A stretch of 64,000 bases of DNA from Sabellastarte sp. h YS-2021 (GCA_964017235.1 OZ024938.1:56535816-56599815), one strand, 5' to 3'. Positions 1 through 12,306 are shown, counted from the stretch's first letter. A program made the numbers and translations. Notes: generated by a model not told the origin, from the sequence alone.

Positions 1-1006
1 GTTGTACATACAGGCTGGGGTTAAAACAGAGCAAAAATATACTGTGTTTAAAAAGTTTATTAAGCACATACATTTGTTTTGTATGATACACGATTAGACA
101 TATGGTAACTTAAAATTCAGTAAGCATGGATACATGTAGTAACTCCAAAAAAAAAGAATAGAAATACAGTTTTATTGAAATTGACCTAATTGTTACCAAT
201 AACATATAACACATAAATGTGACTAGTAAACCAAACATACAAAACAGTGAAAACAACACAGCTATACAAATTTTAACACACCTCAGGCTTCATTGTATAT
301 CATCTGATTTACTTTTGAGTTTTACTGTCACTGTATATATAAATATTTAAGTAATATCTCCGACTTATTTATGAAGAATATTAAGAGTAAATTTTCTTTG
401 ACAAAAAGTACAATAACATTTGGTGTAACTCATTTTTTTCAACAAAATGTAATAACAAAACACACATTTTTGATTGAGTTCTGTGAAATTCAGTAGACTT
501 GGTCTACCCAGAAAATATTAAATAACCAACAAATGTGTAAGACACAACAATCAAAATCATCATAAAACCATCCATAATTCAGAGCAAAATAGAAGTTGAG
601 GGGTTCTTAGTGATGATCATCACATTTTTCACTTGTCAAAGTTGGCATTTCACATCCCTTTCAATGGCTAATATCAGGATAGGCCATTAGTGGACCTATA
701 ATATTGACTGAATTGGATTTGAACCCAAACCACAGCTAGGTGGGAACCAAAAGATTCAGTGTGTCAATCACTAGGTCATCGAGGCATTCTTCCTACTCTT
801 CAAGGCAAATTCAAACTTTAAGTTAATGTTCAGCATTCCACTAAACAGCTAATGTCAATTTGGGACAGGTCCTTGGCACCTGTGACAGTCAAGCCTGTAA
901 TTAAATGACAAATTTGCCAAACAGTAGCTCCACCTGAGGACTCTTTACGGCAAATTGCAAAGAATAAAAAAATTTAATAGTACATGTAATTTAAATTTTT
1001 ATTAGA
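1..1006. other. AT-rich non-coding stretch
   Basis: No reading frame here resembles a known protein. The only structured piece I can see is the tRNA-like SINE near 700-795. It lies downstream of the GALNT stop codon at 9992, but too far away to call it 3' UTR with any confidence. Confidence 0.5.
700..795 (-). mobile_element. tRNA-like SINE head
   Basis: Read on the minus strand, the segment has an A-box-like TGACCTAGTGATTGAC at about 783-768 and a good B box, GGTTCAAATCC, at about 727-717. That is the order and roughly the spacing of an internal RNA polymerase III promoter. There is no tRNA cloverleaf, so a tRNA-derived SINE fits better than a tRNA gene. The full extent of the element is not clear. 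Confidence 0.45.
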
Positions 1007-1258
1007 AATACTTGCCATTTCCTAACAGTAGCTATTTGTTGGAGCCATCCAATTCCCAAATACGTCCTCACTGTTGATGGCCAACAAAACAACAAAGTAA
1101 ACAATGTGGTCATCTGACCTAGTTGGCGGGAGGACAGACTACTGTTACTCAATGGCCTGGTCAAGGTTGTTATATAACCTTAAATTCGCATCTCTGCGTT
1201 GGTCATTGGGCTGAATGGCTACAACAAATAGCTACTATTAGGAAATGGTAAGGGTATT
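1007..1258. mobile_element. MITE with about 35-bp terminal inverted repeats
   Basis: The left end (AATACTTGCCATTTCCTAAC, then AGTAGCTATTTGTTG) is matched in inverted form by the right end, with a few mismatches. The element is about 250 bp and has no coding capacity. It is a non-autonomous DNA transposon of unknown superfamily. Confidence 0.7.
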
Positions 1259-1571
1259 TCACCATAAAATCACTGCGTTAATCAAGATGTCTAAAACTAT
1301 TGGTCGATACACACCTTTGAACTAAGTGGATTTCTTTTGGGACATAACAAAATATTAGAAATATGTCTTAGAAACATAACACAAGACACAGAAAAATAAT
1401 ATGTGTAACAACATAAATATACACAAGTACAAAAATAATGGCAAGTTCTTGTCAGTGTAATTTCTTTTAGCATCAAGAAATCACAATAACGAGCAAGAAA
1501 TGGAAAATCACTGAGGCTATCCTTTCAAGTTCAAGGCCAATGTTGGGCTTTACTAACGTCATATCAGGATT

Positions 1572-1800
1572 AGAGTAGGGAATCTAAAATTTGCCACAAA
1601 TCAATACTTTGCCACCTCTAAAAGCCTTAGTTAATTATTTAAAAAAAAAAGAAAAGATGTTTTGTCTTAGGCTTGGTATTTTTCAGTTCAAAAGACTTAA
1701 TTTACTACACAGTCAACAAATCTGACAATTCATTTATTTTATTAGTGTTTCCACATGTGGTGAATTTCAGGTATGTATCAAACTTTACATTTCTTATTCT
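1572..1800. mobile_element. MITE family B, copy 1
   Basis: The ends are AGAGTAGGGAATCTAAAATT and a degraded inverse at about 1780-1800. The whole unit is a diverged relative of the element at 5703-5930, sharing internal segments such as TTGGTATTTTTCAGTTCAAA and ATTCATTTATTTTATTAGT. It has no coding capacity. Confidence 0.65.
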
Positions 1801-1885
1801 AACCCTTTTTGAATCTCACCTTTTACAATGCTCTGGATTTGAATCCACAAGCGAAAGCCAGTTGACCAAATGCCAAACTTGTGGA

Positions 1886-2224
1886 ATAATCCCTCACAAA
1901 CCATAGTATACGCAGAATTTTGCCATGGTTTGAGGTTATAAACCCCCGAAGACGCAGCCTGAGGAGGGGTTATTGCCTCAAACCATGGTAAAATTGTGCA
2001 TTTACCATAGTTTTGGAGGGGGTTAGTCCTATTCTAACATCACAAGTGTTTAAATTTTACAAATGTCATTTATTATTTGCATTTTTATGATGAAATTGGA
2101 TTAATTGTCAAGACAGCCTTAATAAGCGATAACAGAAACCACAAGTTATGCCGATTTTACCGATGAAGTTTTTCCTCGATTAGCCAATCAAAATCGCAAA
2201 CACAGCCATGTCAAGTTGGAATAA
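1886..2224. repeat. Interspersed repeat family C, copy 1
   Basis: The segment is matched by 15423-15724 over nearly its full length, including the ends GCAGAA(A)TTT and TTTTTCCTCGATTAGC. Its 5' part holds an inverted repeat: CCATGGTTTGAGG is followed about 50 bp later by CCTCAAACCATGG, which can form a hairpin. It is non-coding. Confidence 0.65.
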
Positions 2225-3098
2225 TTAGTCAACCGCTGAGGCACAGTGGACTGAACATATTAGCCTAAAATTGTTATAAAAATTGATAACACCTAGAGTG
2301 TTTTCTTAATGGTGAATTGCATAATGCTATGGAGAATTTTAAATTCCTTGTTGCAACTACAATCAACAGCAGGGGCAGTATTTGCAAAAGGGACAAGTGA
2401 AAAATTAGTGTTAATCCAAAAATTGGATTAGGATTACAGTTTGTATTCACAGAAGAGGTAAGCTAATTTTCGCATTAACTTTTGCATCAACTTCATTTGA
2501 TCCATCAAAATGGATTCAATTTTGGATAAAATATAGTTGAATATGCTGCACTAAATCCAAAAATTAGTTTTAACATTAGATATACTGATATAATTTATTC
2601 ATTTTACTACAAAAGTAAAGCTAAGTTCAGCTTAACCTAATCCTTTTGTGAATATGGTCCAAGAATATTAAAAAGTTTTAACTTTTGCAAACAACTTTTT
2701 CAACAAACAACAAGAATATTTGATAATTCACAGTAAGCCATGCAGTATTCCTTCCATGTTGTGGAACATTGCTCCTGTTGGAAAAATGTCACAAAAATCT
2801 TTCCCAACCATTACATAAATTGCTGGATCTATCAAAGGAAAAGTCCCTGGGGTTATACATTTAAATCCAGAGAGGAATAGTTTTGGAGACATTTGAACAG
2901 TAATTGTTTAACTATTTGATACAATAATCCCTGGGACTTAACGTTGTAATCATTGAAAAGAAAAAAAAAATTTTTTGTGACAATTTACAATATAAAAAGA
3001 ATGAGATTTGATAATATAGTATGATATGCTATTTTTCAATACACTCATTAAGTTGTACAAAATCACAGTTCACAGACTAAAGTAAATATAAGAAAATA

Positions 3099-4455
3099 GC
3101 ATCAGTCTGAGAGATGCCCGTACCCCACAGCCTTGGGAAATATTTTTAACACCATGAGATACAGAAGTACTGTATCAGTGCAAAGTTCAGGATACTTTCA
3201 GAGCACTGTCAGTTATATAAAGGTCCAAACAATGTTTAAATAGCGAAAATAATGTCGTAAGAGAAAGATAATGCATGTACTCTTTATCTACATCTGGCAT
3301 GGCCGAATTATGGTTTAGATGTTTTGAATATTACCATGCATACAGAAGTGGTAATACATTCAATGAATGCTTATGTGTGGTGTTGGAGCAAAATCTGTGA
3401 CTCACTTGATGAAATTTCATCTGTTACAATGGGAAGTTTTAAAAATAAATTTCTTAATGAATTCTAATACGACTTTAACAGTGCTTAATCTGCATCAAAA
3501 GACAGACCCAAAGGTGCAACAAGATTTTAAAGGTCAAGGTCACTACGACAAGGTGAAATCAAGGTCACACCATGATGCTGCACACCTACAACGCCTAACC
3601 AATATCCCTACCACGCATCAACTTCCTACACCTTATGGTTTTCGAAATATAGCCCGGACAAGATTTTATAGGTCAAGGTCACTACTGCAAGGACAAAGGT
3701 AAAATCAAGGTCAGACCATGATGTTGCACACCTACACCCCCTAACCAATGTCCCTACCAAGTATCAACTTCCTACACCTTACAGTTTCCAAGATATAGCC
3801 CGGACAAGATTTCATAGGTCAAGGTCACCACAGCAAGGTCAAGGGTCAAATCAAGGTTGGACCATGACGTTGCATACCTACACCCCCTAACCAATGTCCC
3901 AACCAAGTATCAACTTCCTACACCTGACGGTTTCCGAGATACAGCCCGGACAAGATTTTCAAACTCAAAGTCACTACGGCAAGGTCAAATCAAGGTCAGA
4001 CCATGACGATGCACACCTACACCCCCTAACCAATGTCCCTACCAAGTATCAACTTCCTACACCTGACAGTTTCTGAGATACAGCCCGAACAAGATTTTCA
4101 AACTCAAGGTCACTACGGCAAGGTCAAATCAAGGTCAGACCATGACGATGCACACCTACACCCCCTAACCAATGTCCCTACCAAGTATCAACTTCCTACA
4201 CCTGACAGTTTCTGAGATACAGCCCGAACAAGATTTTCAAACTCAAGGTCACTACGGCAAGGTCAAATAAAGGTCAGACTATGACATTGCACACCTACAC
4301 ATCCTAACCAATGTCCCTACCAAGTAACAACTTCCTACACCTTACAGTTTCTGAGATACAGGCCGGACAAACTTTTTCCTGCCACCCGCCCGCCCATCTG
4401 GACACCATGGGGGAAAACAATACCCGGACAGCCCTTAAGGGCTGTGGGGTAAAAA
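3099..4455 (+). mobile_element. Satellite-bearing non-autonomous element, family 1, copy 1
   Basis: The element starts with a GCATCAG..GAGATGCCCG segment followed by TACCCCACAGCC at 3121-3132. It carries about six tandem units (period 139 or 146 bp) and ends with the perfect palindrome ACAGCCCTTAAGGGCTGT at 4428-4445 followed by GGGGTAAAAA. The inverse of the 5' motif (GGCTGTGGGGTA) is at 4440-4451. A second copy with the same 5' and 3' ends is at 57448-62270, split by a LINE. Subterminal inverted repeats, a 3' hairpin and a central satellite resemble Helentron-associated or mollusc 'pearl'-type elements; that class assignment is inference. The short apparent ORFs inside are satellite translations. 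Confidence 0.75.
3563..4380. repeat. Tandem array, 139/146-bp unit
   Basis: The anchor AATGTCCC (first copy AATATCCC) recurs at 3601, 3747, 3893, 4032, 4171 and 4310, giving periods of 146, 146, 139, 139 and 139 bp. The 7-bp difference lies in a block of AAGGTCAAA-type heptamers. Each unit carries AGGTCA half-sites, most units with the extended form TCAAGGTCA. Confidence 0.9.
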
Positions 4456-5702
4456 TGATGCTATGAACCAAAGACTGTTGTATAATTACAATATTGTGTA
4501 TTCTCTGCATGGATAGCTGGTTTCTTTACTGCAAATCTCACATGAAGTAGTTTGAAGAAACAATGTATCAAAATATCTTGTGATAAAGACTAACATTGTC
4601 ATTTACAACAAATGGTATACTGCTGGAACCAAGCGGGCTTCCCTCCTCTCGGGACATATACAGTGTGCTAGATATCTTGGGAATCCACTGGTATCGAGGT
4701 AAGCCCTTAATTTAACAATAATATAATTCAGAGACTCTTGTGTCAGGTTATTAATAACACAGTCAGCCTTGAATATGGGAGACTTTCTGGTATTACTAGG
4801 GTACAAACATTTATAGACTTCTTGTGACACTTTGTAATAATCCTAGCAGTCAGTCTCCAGTACTTAATTGCTTTAATGTTGGGCAAGAATGCTGTATAAG
4901 TGGAAATTTTTACTGGACATTAATTTCAGCCATTTTAATTTATGAGCTTGAACAGTTAAAATCAATTCCTGGTGAAATTTTGAATCTATTAGTAGAACCT
5001 AATCATTAGTGAACGTTAATTAATTCTGGTGAACATCTCAAAAAATTGGAAATGAGTGAAATTTTCTTCTTGTTAAAATTGCCACTTATACAGTATTACA
5101 TTTTTTGTGACCACACACAATTCAACTTGTGACCTAGATTTGTAAATTTCTGCACAAAACACTATGATCCCTTAAGATCTGACTCAAGAGTTTCTAACTG
5201 TGCATCACTGTAATAAATAAATCACAAATACTTGCTACAAAAGTACAATACAAGACTGACAATTTGCATAGTAAAAACATACATATAAAATATGTACACA
5301 ACAGCATTGTGACCGCATTTTCATGTAACTATGAATTTATTTATAAATATATATATGGACCCAAGAATAAGACTTGCACAATATATAAATACTTTAAGCA
5401 AGAAAAGATCCACAGTTGTAATTCATTTGGATCAAGTATCGCCATCCCATGGAAAAATCCTTTTGCAAGAGAGGGAGAAAATGGACAAAAGATGTTGAAA
5501 TTTTATCCCAAAAGTCATGGATCTCTTACTTTGAAGCTCTATACATAGAAAACAGACTGACACACTGATCCAGATGGCATGAACAATCTTTCAGTCAGTT
5601 TAATAAGCTATCAGAAAAACAAAACAAACATTAGCACCTCTGTGGGTGTTGTCTGCTCAAAAATATGCGACAAAACTTTATTCTTCCGATTTAATAAGTA
5701 AT
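4456..5702. other. Non-coding stretch
   Basis: AT-rich sequence with several short open frames on both strands (for example 4603-4830 minus and 5264-5548 plus). None shows a recognisable domain or splice context, and no repeat of another part of the window was noticed. Confidence 0.4.
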
Positions 5703-5930
5703 AGAGTAAGAAATCTAAAATTCGCCAGGAATCTAAAATTCGCCACCTATAAAACCTTAGTTAATTTTATGAAGAAAATTATGTTTTTGTCTAAAAATTG
5801 GTATTTTTCAGTTCAAAAAGCCTTAATTTACTATACCTTTAACAAATCTCACCACAATTCATTTATTTTATTAGTATTTTCACATGTGGCGAATTTCAGA
5901 TATGTGGCGAATTTTAGATTTCTTACTCTA
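5703..5930. mobile_element. MITE family B, copy 2
   Basis: The left end AGAGTAAGAAATCTAAAATT continues into CGCCA. The right end GGCGAATTTTAGATTTCTTA continues into CTCT and is its inverse. On both sides the CGCCA segment is partly duplicated. It is the better preserved copy of the element also seen at 1572-1800. Confidence 0.75.
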
Positions 5931-8900
5931 ATTGTTTTAATCCAGTAAACAGATGGACTATGGCATTGAAGTGTGATGAAAACATAAATATACAGCCTTA
6001 GTAGAGTTAAAAATATATAATATGTGGAACCTGAACCAATTCAGAAAACAAAAGTTGCAACGTAATGGTTAAAACCATAAGAAAATTTACAATGAAATTA
6101 TAGAGTTATACATGTGAAGATAATTATTTTAAAGGAACAAATGTTAACAAACTTGATGTCATTATTAGACATATCAAATATATATGATTAATACTAACAC
6201 AGAGTGCAAATAACGAATGTCAATCTCATTTTAAAAGTAACCTGTGCAACATTTTATAAACAAGCAAGAGTAAGATTAAAGTTAATATTAATGCCACTTC
6301 CAAGATAATTTATGAAAGAGACTGTTAAAATACCAAGTTTTTTGCAGGAAAGGCCAGTTTTTAAAGTTCAGATATGGAGAGCCTAGTTATTGAAGGTCAA
6401 GTATATGGATAAGAAATTAACTCAATATATCCTCATCAATTGGTGAGCTGACAACCTATGTGGCATCATAATAAAGCGTAAATAAAGATAAATTTAGTAT
6501 CAAACAATCTGAATCAAAGCAGAATGACTTAACACAAATCCATGAATATGCAAATATATTCAAATGACAAACACAACTTGTGTGAATAACTTAAAATACA
6601 AACATAAAACAGTTATTTCTGTTTAAACAAAAAAAAACTTGCATTGCTAGCTTGTTTTATTGCCAAAAAAAGTTGAAGGAAAATTTAAAAGCATTATCAA
6701 TATCATAAAGTCTCTTAATTCAGTATAGTGATTACAAAATTTAAAGATGTGCAAATAAAACATACAAATATATGATCCATGTATAAAATATTATGTTCTA
6801 CATATTTTTACTCACTGCTATTCCAAATTCTCAAATCTGTATATTTGCATAAACATTTTTTTGTGTTTTCTAGGATATGGCCCTACTACAAACAAGAATT
6901 TAAACTACCCAGCATACTGTGTCAAGGAATAACATAGCACTGAAGTCTTTGTTATTCCAACATTTTAAAAGAGTTTAAAATATGCGGTCATCCAATTTCT
7001 ATGCACCTTCTATTATCCAGAAAATCTTTTCATCCCACCATGTTCATATAAAGGAGGAACTGCTTTACACAAAGTATTTTCTGCTTCAATCTAAATTTCT
7101 TTCAACAGTTTTGCCTAATACTACATACTAAGTAACGTGATACCAATACAACTTTACAAACTTAAAAGCATAACAAAAACTACATGGAAGTGACTGTCTG
7201 GGCATGACTGTTGAAATAGTGAATAACATGCTAAAATAACAAGTACAGATATGCTAACAAATTTGTTTTAAAGACACTGGAATGGCATGATGTATAGGAC
7301 ATTATTATGTGAGAAAACATTTTGTATAATATACAGTTACAGTACAATAGAGTAATTGTTAAAACAACTTTCACCTTCAAACTATCTTGAAGATAATACT
7401 ACTTTGTGTCTAAATTTGACACACAAAAAAAGTTTAGTTTTTACAAGCGTATTTTAAGAGAACAAAGATTACAAACAACCCTTCTGATAATCTCAGATGA
7501 TGATTCATAAAACTTAAATAAAAATTTCCTAAAAATATCATAAAGGGACTGGGTGCAAAACTTGGCATGTTACATTTGTTGTATCAAATTAAGGCAGCAG
7601 TTAAAGACTGCAACAATTTTATTAAGATATCAGTGTATATTTACCCAAGATTGTCACACAATATGTATTGCGTGGAAGTTGGGACATTTGATTATATCCA
7701 CATTCAGTTCACAGAAAACTACTGTCTGAACTTTAAAAGCAAAAGCTACATGAAGTAGTATGTAACTCCTGCAAACAGCCAGTGTAAATTCAGGTTTCAA
7801 TTTTGATTAACACCTCAGAACAACTCTGGTTGATGTGTAAGGATTCGAATGGAAATGGAAAACAACAAGAATAGTAAAGTGCCCTCTGGGCACTGTATCA
7901 GCTGACATTTTCAGGTGTTGGCTTAAATTAGAATATGCCTGCACCACTATAGATATTAAAATGAACTACACATAACTTTATCTCTGACCATTTCTGATAG
8001 GCCTTATCTTCCACCAATAGTGCAAAGCTGAAAAATCCAAGATATCGGATAAATATGATATGCAAACAGGGAGAAATTATCCCAAACAAACAGAAATTTT
8101 CATAAAATGTACTTATACCCAGAAGCTGTAATGATAATAAGCTGAAGTGCTACTAGTCTATTTTTCATATATTTTCAATAAATTCCCTTCCACAGACAAG
8201 GAAGTCTAACTACATACACATTTTGGATCCAGGATATTAAGCCATTGGATAATACCGTGAGCATCTCTCTTACTGTTGTAGTTTCATCAGAAAAGTTAAT
8301 GATACATATGCAGATTGCAGCAAACCCATGACAATATGTCAGTAGTTGTGTCAACTGACATAACACATTGGTGTCTCAATTGAATGTAAGCAACAATAGC
8401 AGATATGAAATGAAACGATACAAAGACCAACAGTAACTTAACAAAATCACATTTCCCTTCTGAGAACACAATGTCTCATTTGATTTGGTCCACAAACAGA
8501 AGATATTTACATTTTTACACAATACATATAATTTGTTATTTTTACTACACAGAACCAAACAACATTTAAGAGGCTGGTGACACTATGAAATCTCTTTGCA
8601 ACAGATATGCTGTCATAATTGTCCCTTGAAAGCAACAGATATGACCTACCATAATGCTTAATCACTTTGTGGGCACTTGGTTCTAATAAAACCAGGGACG
8701 GATCTGTAGCACTGGTATGTCAATATTAAGACCATTTCATTGAAATAGCAAATGGAAATGTTATAACTTATCATGACTGTACACACGAAAAATGACTGGG
8801 CATCTGAATAGTGCAGAAAACCACAATAACTATGAAGAAATAATGACCATTTATCATACATCTTTTTCAGATATTTAGCTTTCAAAAATGTACTGGGAAT

Positions 8901-9991
8901 AATGTATCAATATCAACCAAATCCACTTTAAATTCTAAAACAATTGGAATGCCACCACTTGTGTTTGATTGTGACTTGTATCCATTATAGCAATTATACC
9001 CTGTAACCAACCAGCCCACCAAATCTGTATGCTTTGAAGTTTCTCCACATTCAGGTCCCGAATCTCATGTGTGGAGTATAATTTCAACAACACCTCCACA
9101 TCACTAACTTCCTTTCTTAATAGATCATACACATGCTTTAAAATCTCTTTTAGATTCATCAAATATAGATCAATATAACCTGATGTCTTGTGTTTAACTT
9201 CCCATTTAACAATTAGAGTCACATCGTAACAGGACCTTAGTGATTCCCAAATGCTGCCAATTTGAAAATGGATTTGTACTAGAGACGGGTCGGTAGGCTC
9301 GGTATCGAGAGCATTTCACTGAAATACCATGATAAGATTTTAAAACCACCACTTCGCTTGCCAACAGATAATATGGAAGGAAAAGTTTCAAAATTTTAGA
9401 AACATAGCCAAAAACTGAAAAAATTGTAAGCTTTTAGCCCATCTTTTTGTGCATTGCAGACTTTTATAGCGATATGTGGCTGCCATGTTTTGGTTACAAC
9501 ACTTTGTAACCTCAATCTCACTTATCAACATGTGTAATGGAAGGAAAATATTGTACACAAACCAGAAATATGAAGATATTCCATGCTTTTATCCTATATT
9601 TTGAGCATTTGGGGACTTTTATTGCGATTCCATTGACAAGAAACAACCATGTTCGTTTGGGGTGTACTAAAAACACGTAGTCTCAGAATCAGAATTGTTT
9701 TGCATTGGCAACCTCCGAATGTACACATTTTTGATACCAAATCATGTGCTTACATCAATAGTACATGTAGATATCACAGCCAAGAGATAAAGTGCCAAAC
9801 TGGTTAATCACTTGGTTACTGAGACCTGAATACACCCTAGAAGGGCACTGGGATGCTACTTTATAAAAATAATAACTGAACATTCAAGTCCCTTAACCCT
9901 GTGGAAACCCACTACTACAGATACACTCCCATGACACAGCCTCTTTGTACTTTGGTCCTCACGTTACCATGGACATATTTACGATGCCCCG
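5931..9991. other. Non-coding stretch downstream of GALNT
   Basis: Very AT-rich sequence. Its upper part (about 9400-9991) is probably 3' UTR of the minus-strand GALNT gene that ends at 9992. One unrecognised minus-strand open frame is listed separately. No RNA gene or repeat array was seen. Confidence 0.4.
8935..9222 (-). CDS. Unrecognised open frame (95 codons)
   Basis: Minus-strand frame with a mixed, protein-like composition: it contains IDLYLMNLKEILKHVYDLL and EVSDVEVLLKLYSTHEIRDL. I do not recognise a domain. It lies in the putative 3' region of GALNT on the same strand and could be a relic of a transposon ORF or chance. No splice sites were assigned. Confidence 0.2.
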   Translation of the reverse strand: MTLIVKWEVKHKTSGYIDLYLMNLKEILKHVYDLLRKEVSDVEVLLKLYSTHEIRDLNVEKLQSIQIWWAGWLQGIIAIMDTSHNQTQVVAFQLF

Positions 9992-10144
9992 CTAGCTGTT
10001 TGCTTGTTTCTTTGCATCTGGATCCCGGCGTTTCCACTGCCAGATCTGACGGTCTATTCCTGTACAAGGTTTCATCTCCACCTTACTGCCATCTTGTGTG
10101 AGCTCCATGCACAGGTTGGTGTTACGATGACGCAGCGAGTTATC
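9992..10144 (-). CDS. GALNT: GALNT terminal exon: lectin gamma repeat and stop
   Basis: Last coding exon of a polypeptide N-acetylgalactosaminyltransferase, the Golgi type II membrane enzyme that moves GalNAc from UDP-GalNAc to Ser/Thr and starts mucin-type O-glycosylation. The acceptor ..AATTGTAG precedes GAT at 10144 (phase 0), and 50 codons run to TAG at 9994-9992. The peptide starts DNSLRHRNTNLCMEL and contains VEMKPCTGIDRQIWQW, which is the C-L-x .. C .. Q-x-W pattern of the third ricin-B-type (gamma) repeat. The C-terminus is basic and short (KRRDPDAKKQANS). It joins in phase to the exon at 11163-11288. No larger alternative frame competes. Confidence 0.93.
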   Translation of the reverse strand, partial: DNSLRHRNTNLCMELTQDGSKVEMKPCTGIDRQIWQWKRRDPDAKKQANS

Positions 10145-10409
10145 CTACAATTTTACGGCAAATCCAGAATGAGAAATTCGGTCATTTATTGTCAACTATG
10201 CAACATATTTTACTGAAATACCAGTGCAAATTTCACTTATTAGTATGTTATTGGATAAAAGCCCTAGTTTAAATCAGAACAAAATACTTTAAAATTCATT
10301 TATTTATTTTATTGGTCCTGTTTGATGGTGATCACAATTTTTGGGGGGTGTTTACCAAGGGAACTAATACCGCTAACCTAGATGCTGTGATCTTCAACCA
10401 GTCAGGATT

Positions 10410-10500
10410 CGAATATTTCCTTGTGAGTATCAGCTTGACCTCTCTGCTGGTGGCATCCTCACATTCTCACACTCTAGGTTCAAACCCCAGACCAGTTTAG
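10410..10500 (+). mobile_element. Possible tRNA-like SINE fragment
   Basis: TGACCTCTCTGCTGGTGGC at about 10437 is followed by AGGTTCAAACCCC at about 10477, resembling A and B boxes of a tRNA-derived SINE. There is no cloverleaf. The boundaries are uncertain. Confidence 0.3.
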
Positions 10501-10780
10501 ACCATTACAACTAAGCTGAAATCTCATGTGAAGCCTTTCCATATTTTAACTCCAGTGGGTTCACTGTTTATTGATATAGGCAATAACTATAGTTTTGGGT
10601 CAGGGTTGCCGATATCGAGGTCTAAAGACATATATCAACATCGCCACTTTAAGTAAAACTAAACTTACACTGCAAATATTTGAAATAAAGCCTAAATCTG
10701 AAGAAATTGTAGACTTTTATCTCTATTTTTGAAGTTTTCAATGCGCTTTTGATGAAAACTGCAATGTTTTGATTAATTTG

Positions 10781-10881
10781 GCTTTTCTGTTAGCAGTTGG
10801 GGATATGCTAGAATAAAATCATTTTTAATTTGGCTTCCTGTTAGCAGTTGGGGATAAGCTAGAATAAAATCATTTTTGGTA
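10781..10881. repeat. Direct duplication, about 51 bp x 2
   Basis: Two adjacent copies of a segment containing TTAGCAGTTGGGGATA.GCTA and GAATAAAATCATTTTT, differing at a few positions. It lies within the last GALNT intron. Confidence 0.85.
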
Positions 10882-11162
10882 TCCCAGATACAGACTATTT
10901 GGTACATTGGTAGACAATATAAACCCCCCGATATTGGCTGATATTGAAATATTTTTACGTTCAATATCGATGTACACACAGCCAAACGATTTGCCCACTA
11001 TCTAACTCTGTGTATATATGGACAAATTTTAAATCAAAAGTTCGATAACATTTCTGGAAACACTGCAGCCTTGAAAAGGGCAAATAAAAATAGGAGAAGG
11101 AAAATTCACTGATCAATGGTAACTGGTGCAACTGAACATCTGATACTGGTAAGTGAACTTAC

Positions 11163-11288
11163 TGGGCCATATACCCACTCCTGGTTCCCTTTCATGCCAT
11201 GACAAGGGTAGATCATGACAAACTGGCCCGCATAATCCATGCAGCCCTCATCACGCCGGATCTCTCCATTCTTAGACATCATCCAGTA
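11163..11288 (-). CDS. GALNT: GALNT exon: lectin beta repeat
   Basis: This internal exon of 126 nt (42 codons) is phase 0 at both ends. The acceptor ..TTTAATGTAG precedes TAC TGG ATG, and the donor is GGCCCA|GTAAGT. The peptide begins YWMMSKNGEIRRDEGCMDYA and contains YPCHGMKGNQEWVY. The C-M-D motif and the CHGMxGNQxW signature mark the second ricin-type repeat of GALNT lectin domains, which bind GalNAc already on the substrate. Either alpha-repeat exon upstream, at 13016-13120 or at 16079-16186, can splice to it in frame. Confidence 0.94.
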
Positions 11289-11961
11289 CTACATTAAACA
11301 GATAAAATAAATGAAAAAACAGACTGAAATATATAATTAGATTTTTTTTAAGATTAGATGCAAGCAGCTAATCTCTAATATTTTCAAACATCTTAAATAA
11401 CACAAGATAAGAGAGAATACATATAAATAATTTTTTTTTATCAATTTATAAAAATACCAAAAATTTACATCAAAATTATCCAGAACTTAGATTCTTTTCA
11501 AGGTTAATTTAAACAGTAGTTATTTTCTTAATAAATATCAGCCACTGCTTCAAAATTTAATTTATATATCAGTGGTTTTTATACTAATTAAACACAAGAT
11601 CTCTACATTTATTGACAATAAACATAAAAAATAAATGGAGGATTATTGTGAAAAATGGTCTACCCTTACCTACATTATCATTATAAGGAATACTCATTAA
11701 ACAGTAATAATGGTGAAATATCACTTTGTTTTGAAGTAAATTGAGTCCATGGGTAAACAGTAACAATGGTGGATGGCGGACACAAGATATTAATCCATAA
11801 GGGAGTAGTAAGATAATAATGTTAAGTAAGAAATGAATTTAAAATAAGAACTGTATGTTTAAATCTGACATTGTTAGTGGGTTAAGAATTGTTGGCTCAC
11901 TGAATTCTAATTATTAGACACATTATAGCAAAACCTAAGTTAAAGCTTGAGTTATAATCTA

Positions 11962-12306
11962 CCGTAAATGACCTATTTAGCGCATCCGCCCTTGTAACCG
12001 CACCCTACCTCTTTTTCCCGATGACAGTCCACAATATCCACATATTTTTTTATATATTGTACGTATTTTTACTTAATAAATTGACATTTTTATCACGACT
12101 TTCGAGTTTGTTTTCATCTACCGCCATATTTACAGGAAGTGGGTATTTCTAAATGTCGAAACACCGTTTTCCTACCGGATTAACCAAAACTTCATCCCGG
12201 AAAGTGTTTCATGATGGGTGCGCTAAAAGGGACATTTTTTCCCAACAAATATTGAATAAAAATAGACTTTGCTTAGCGCACTGTGCGCTAAATAGGTCAT
12301 TTACGG
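11962..12306. mobile_element. MITE with perfect 23-bp inverted ends and TA target duplication
   Basis: The left end begins CCGTAAATGACCTATTTAGC and the right end is its exact inverse over 23 bp. TA flanks each side (11960-11961 and 12307-12308). At 345 bp and non-coding, it fits a Tc1/mariner-type MITE. It sits in a GALNT intron. Confidence 0.88.

Noticed and set aside
3894-4215. Two near-identical 60-codon ORFs as duplicated small genes
   Set aside because: They are translations of the 139-bp satellite unit; the repetition comes from the array.
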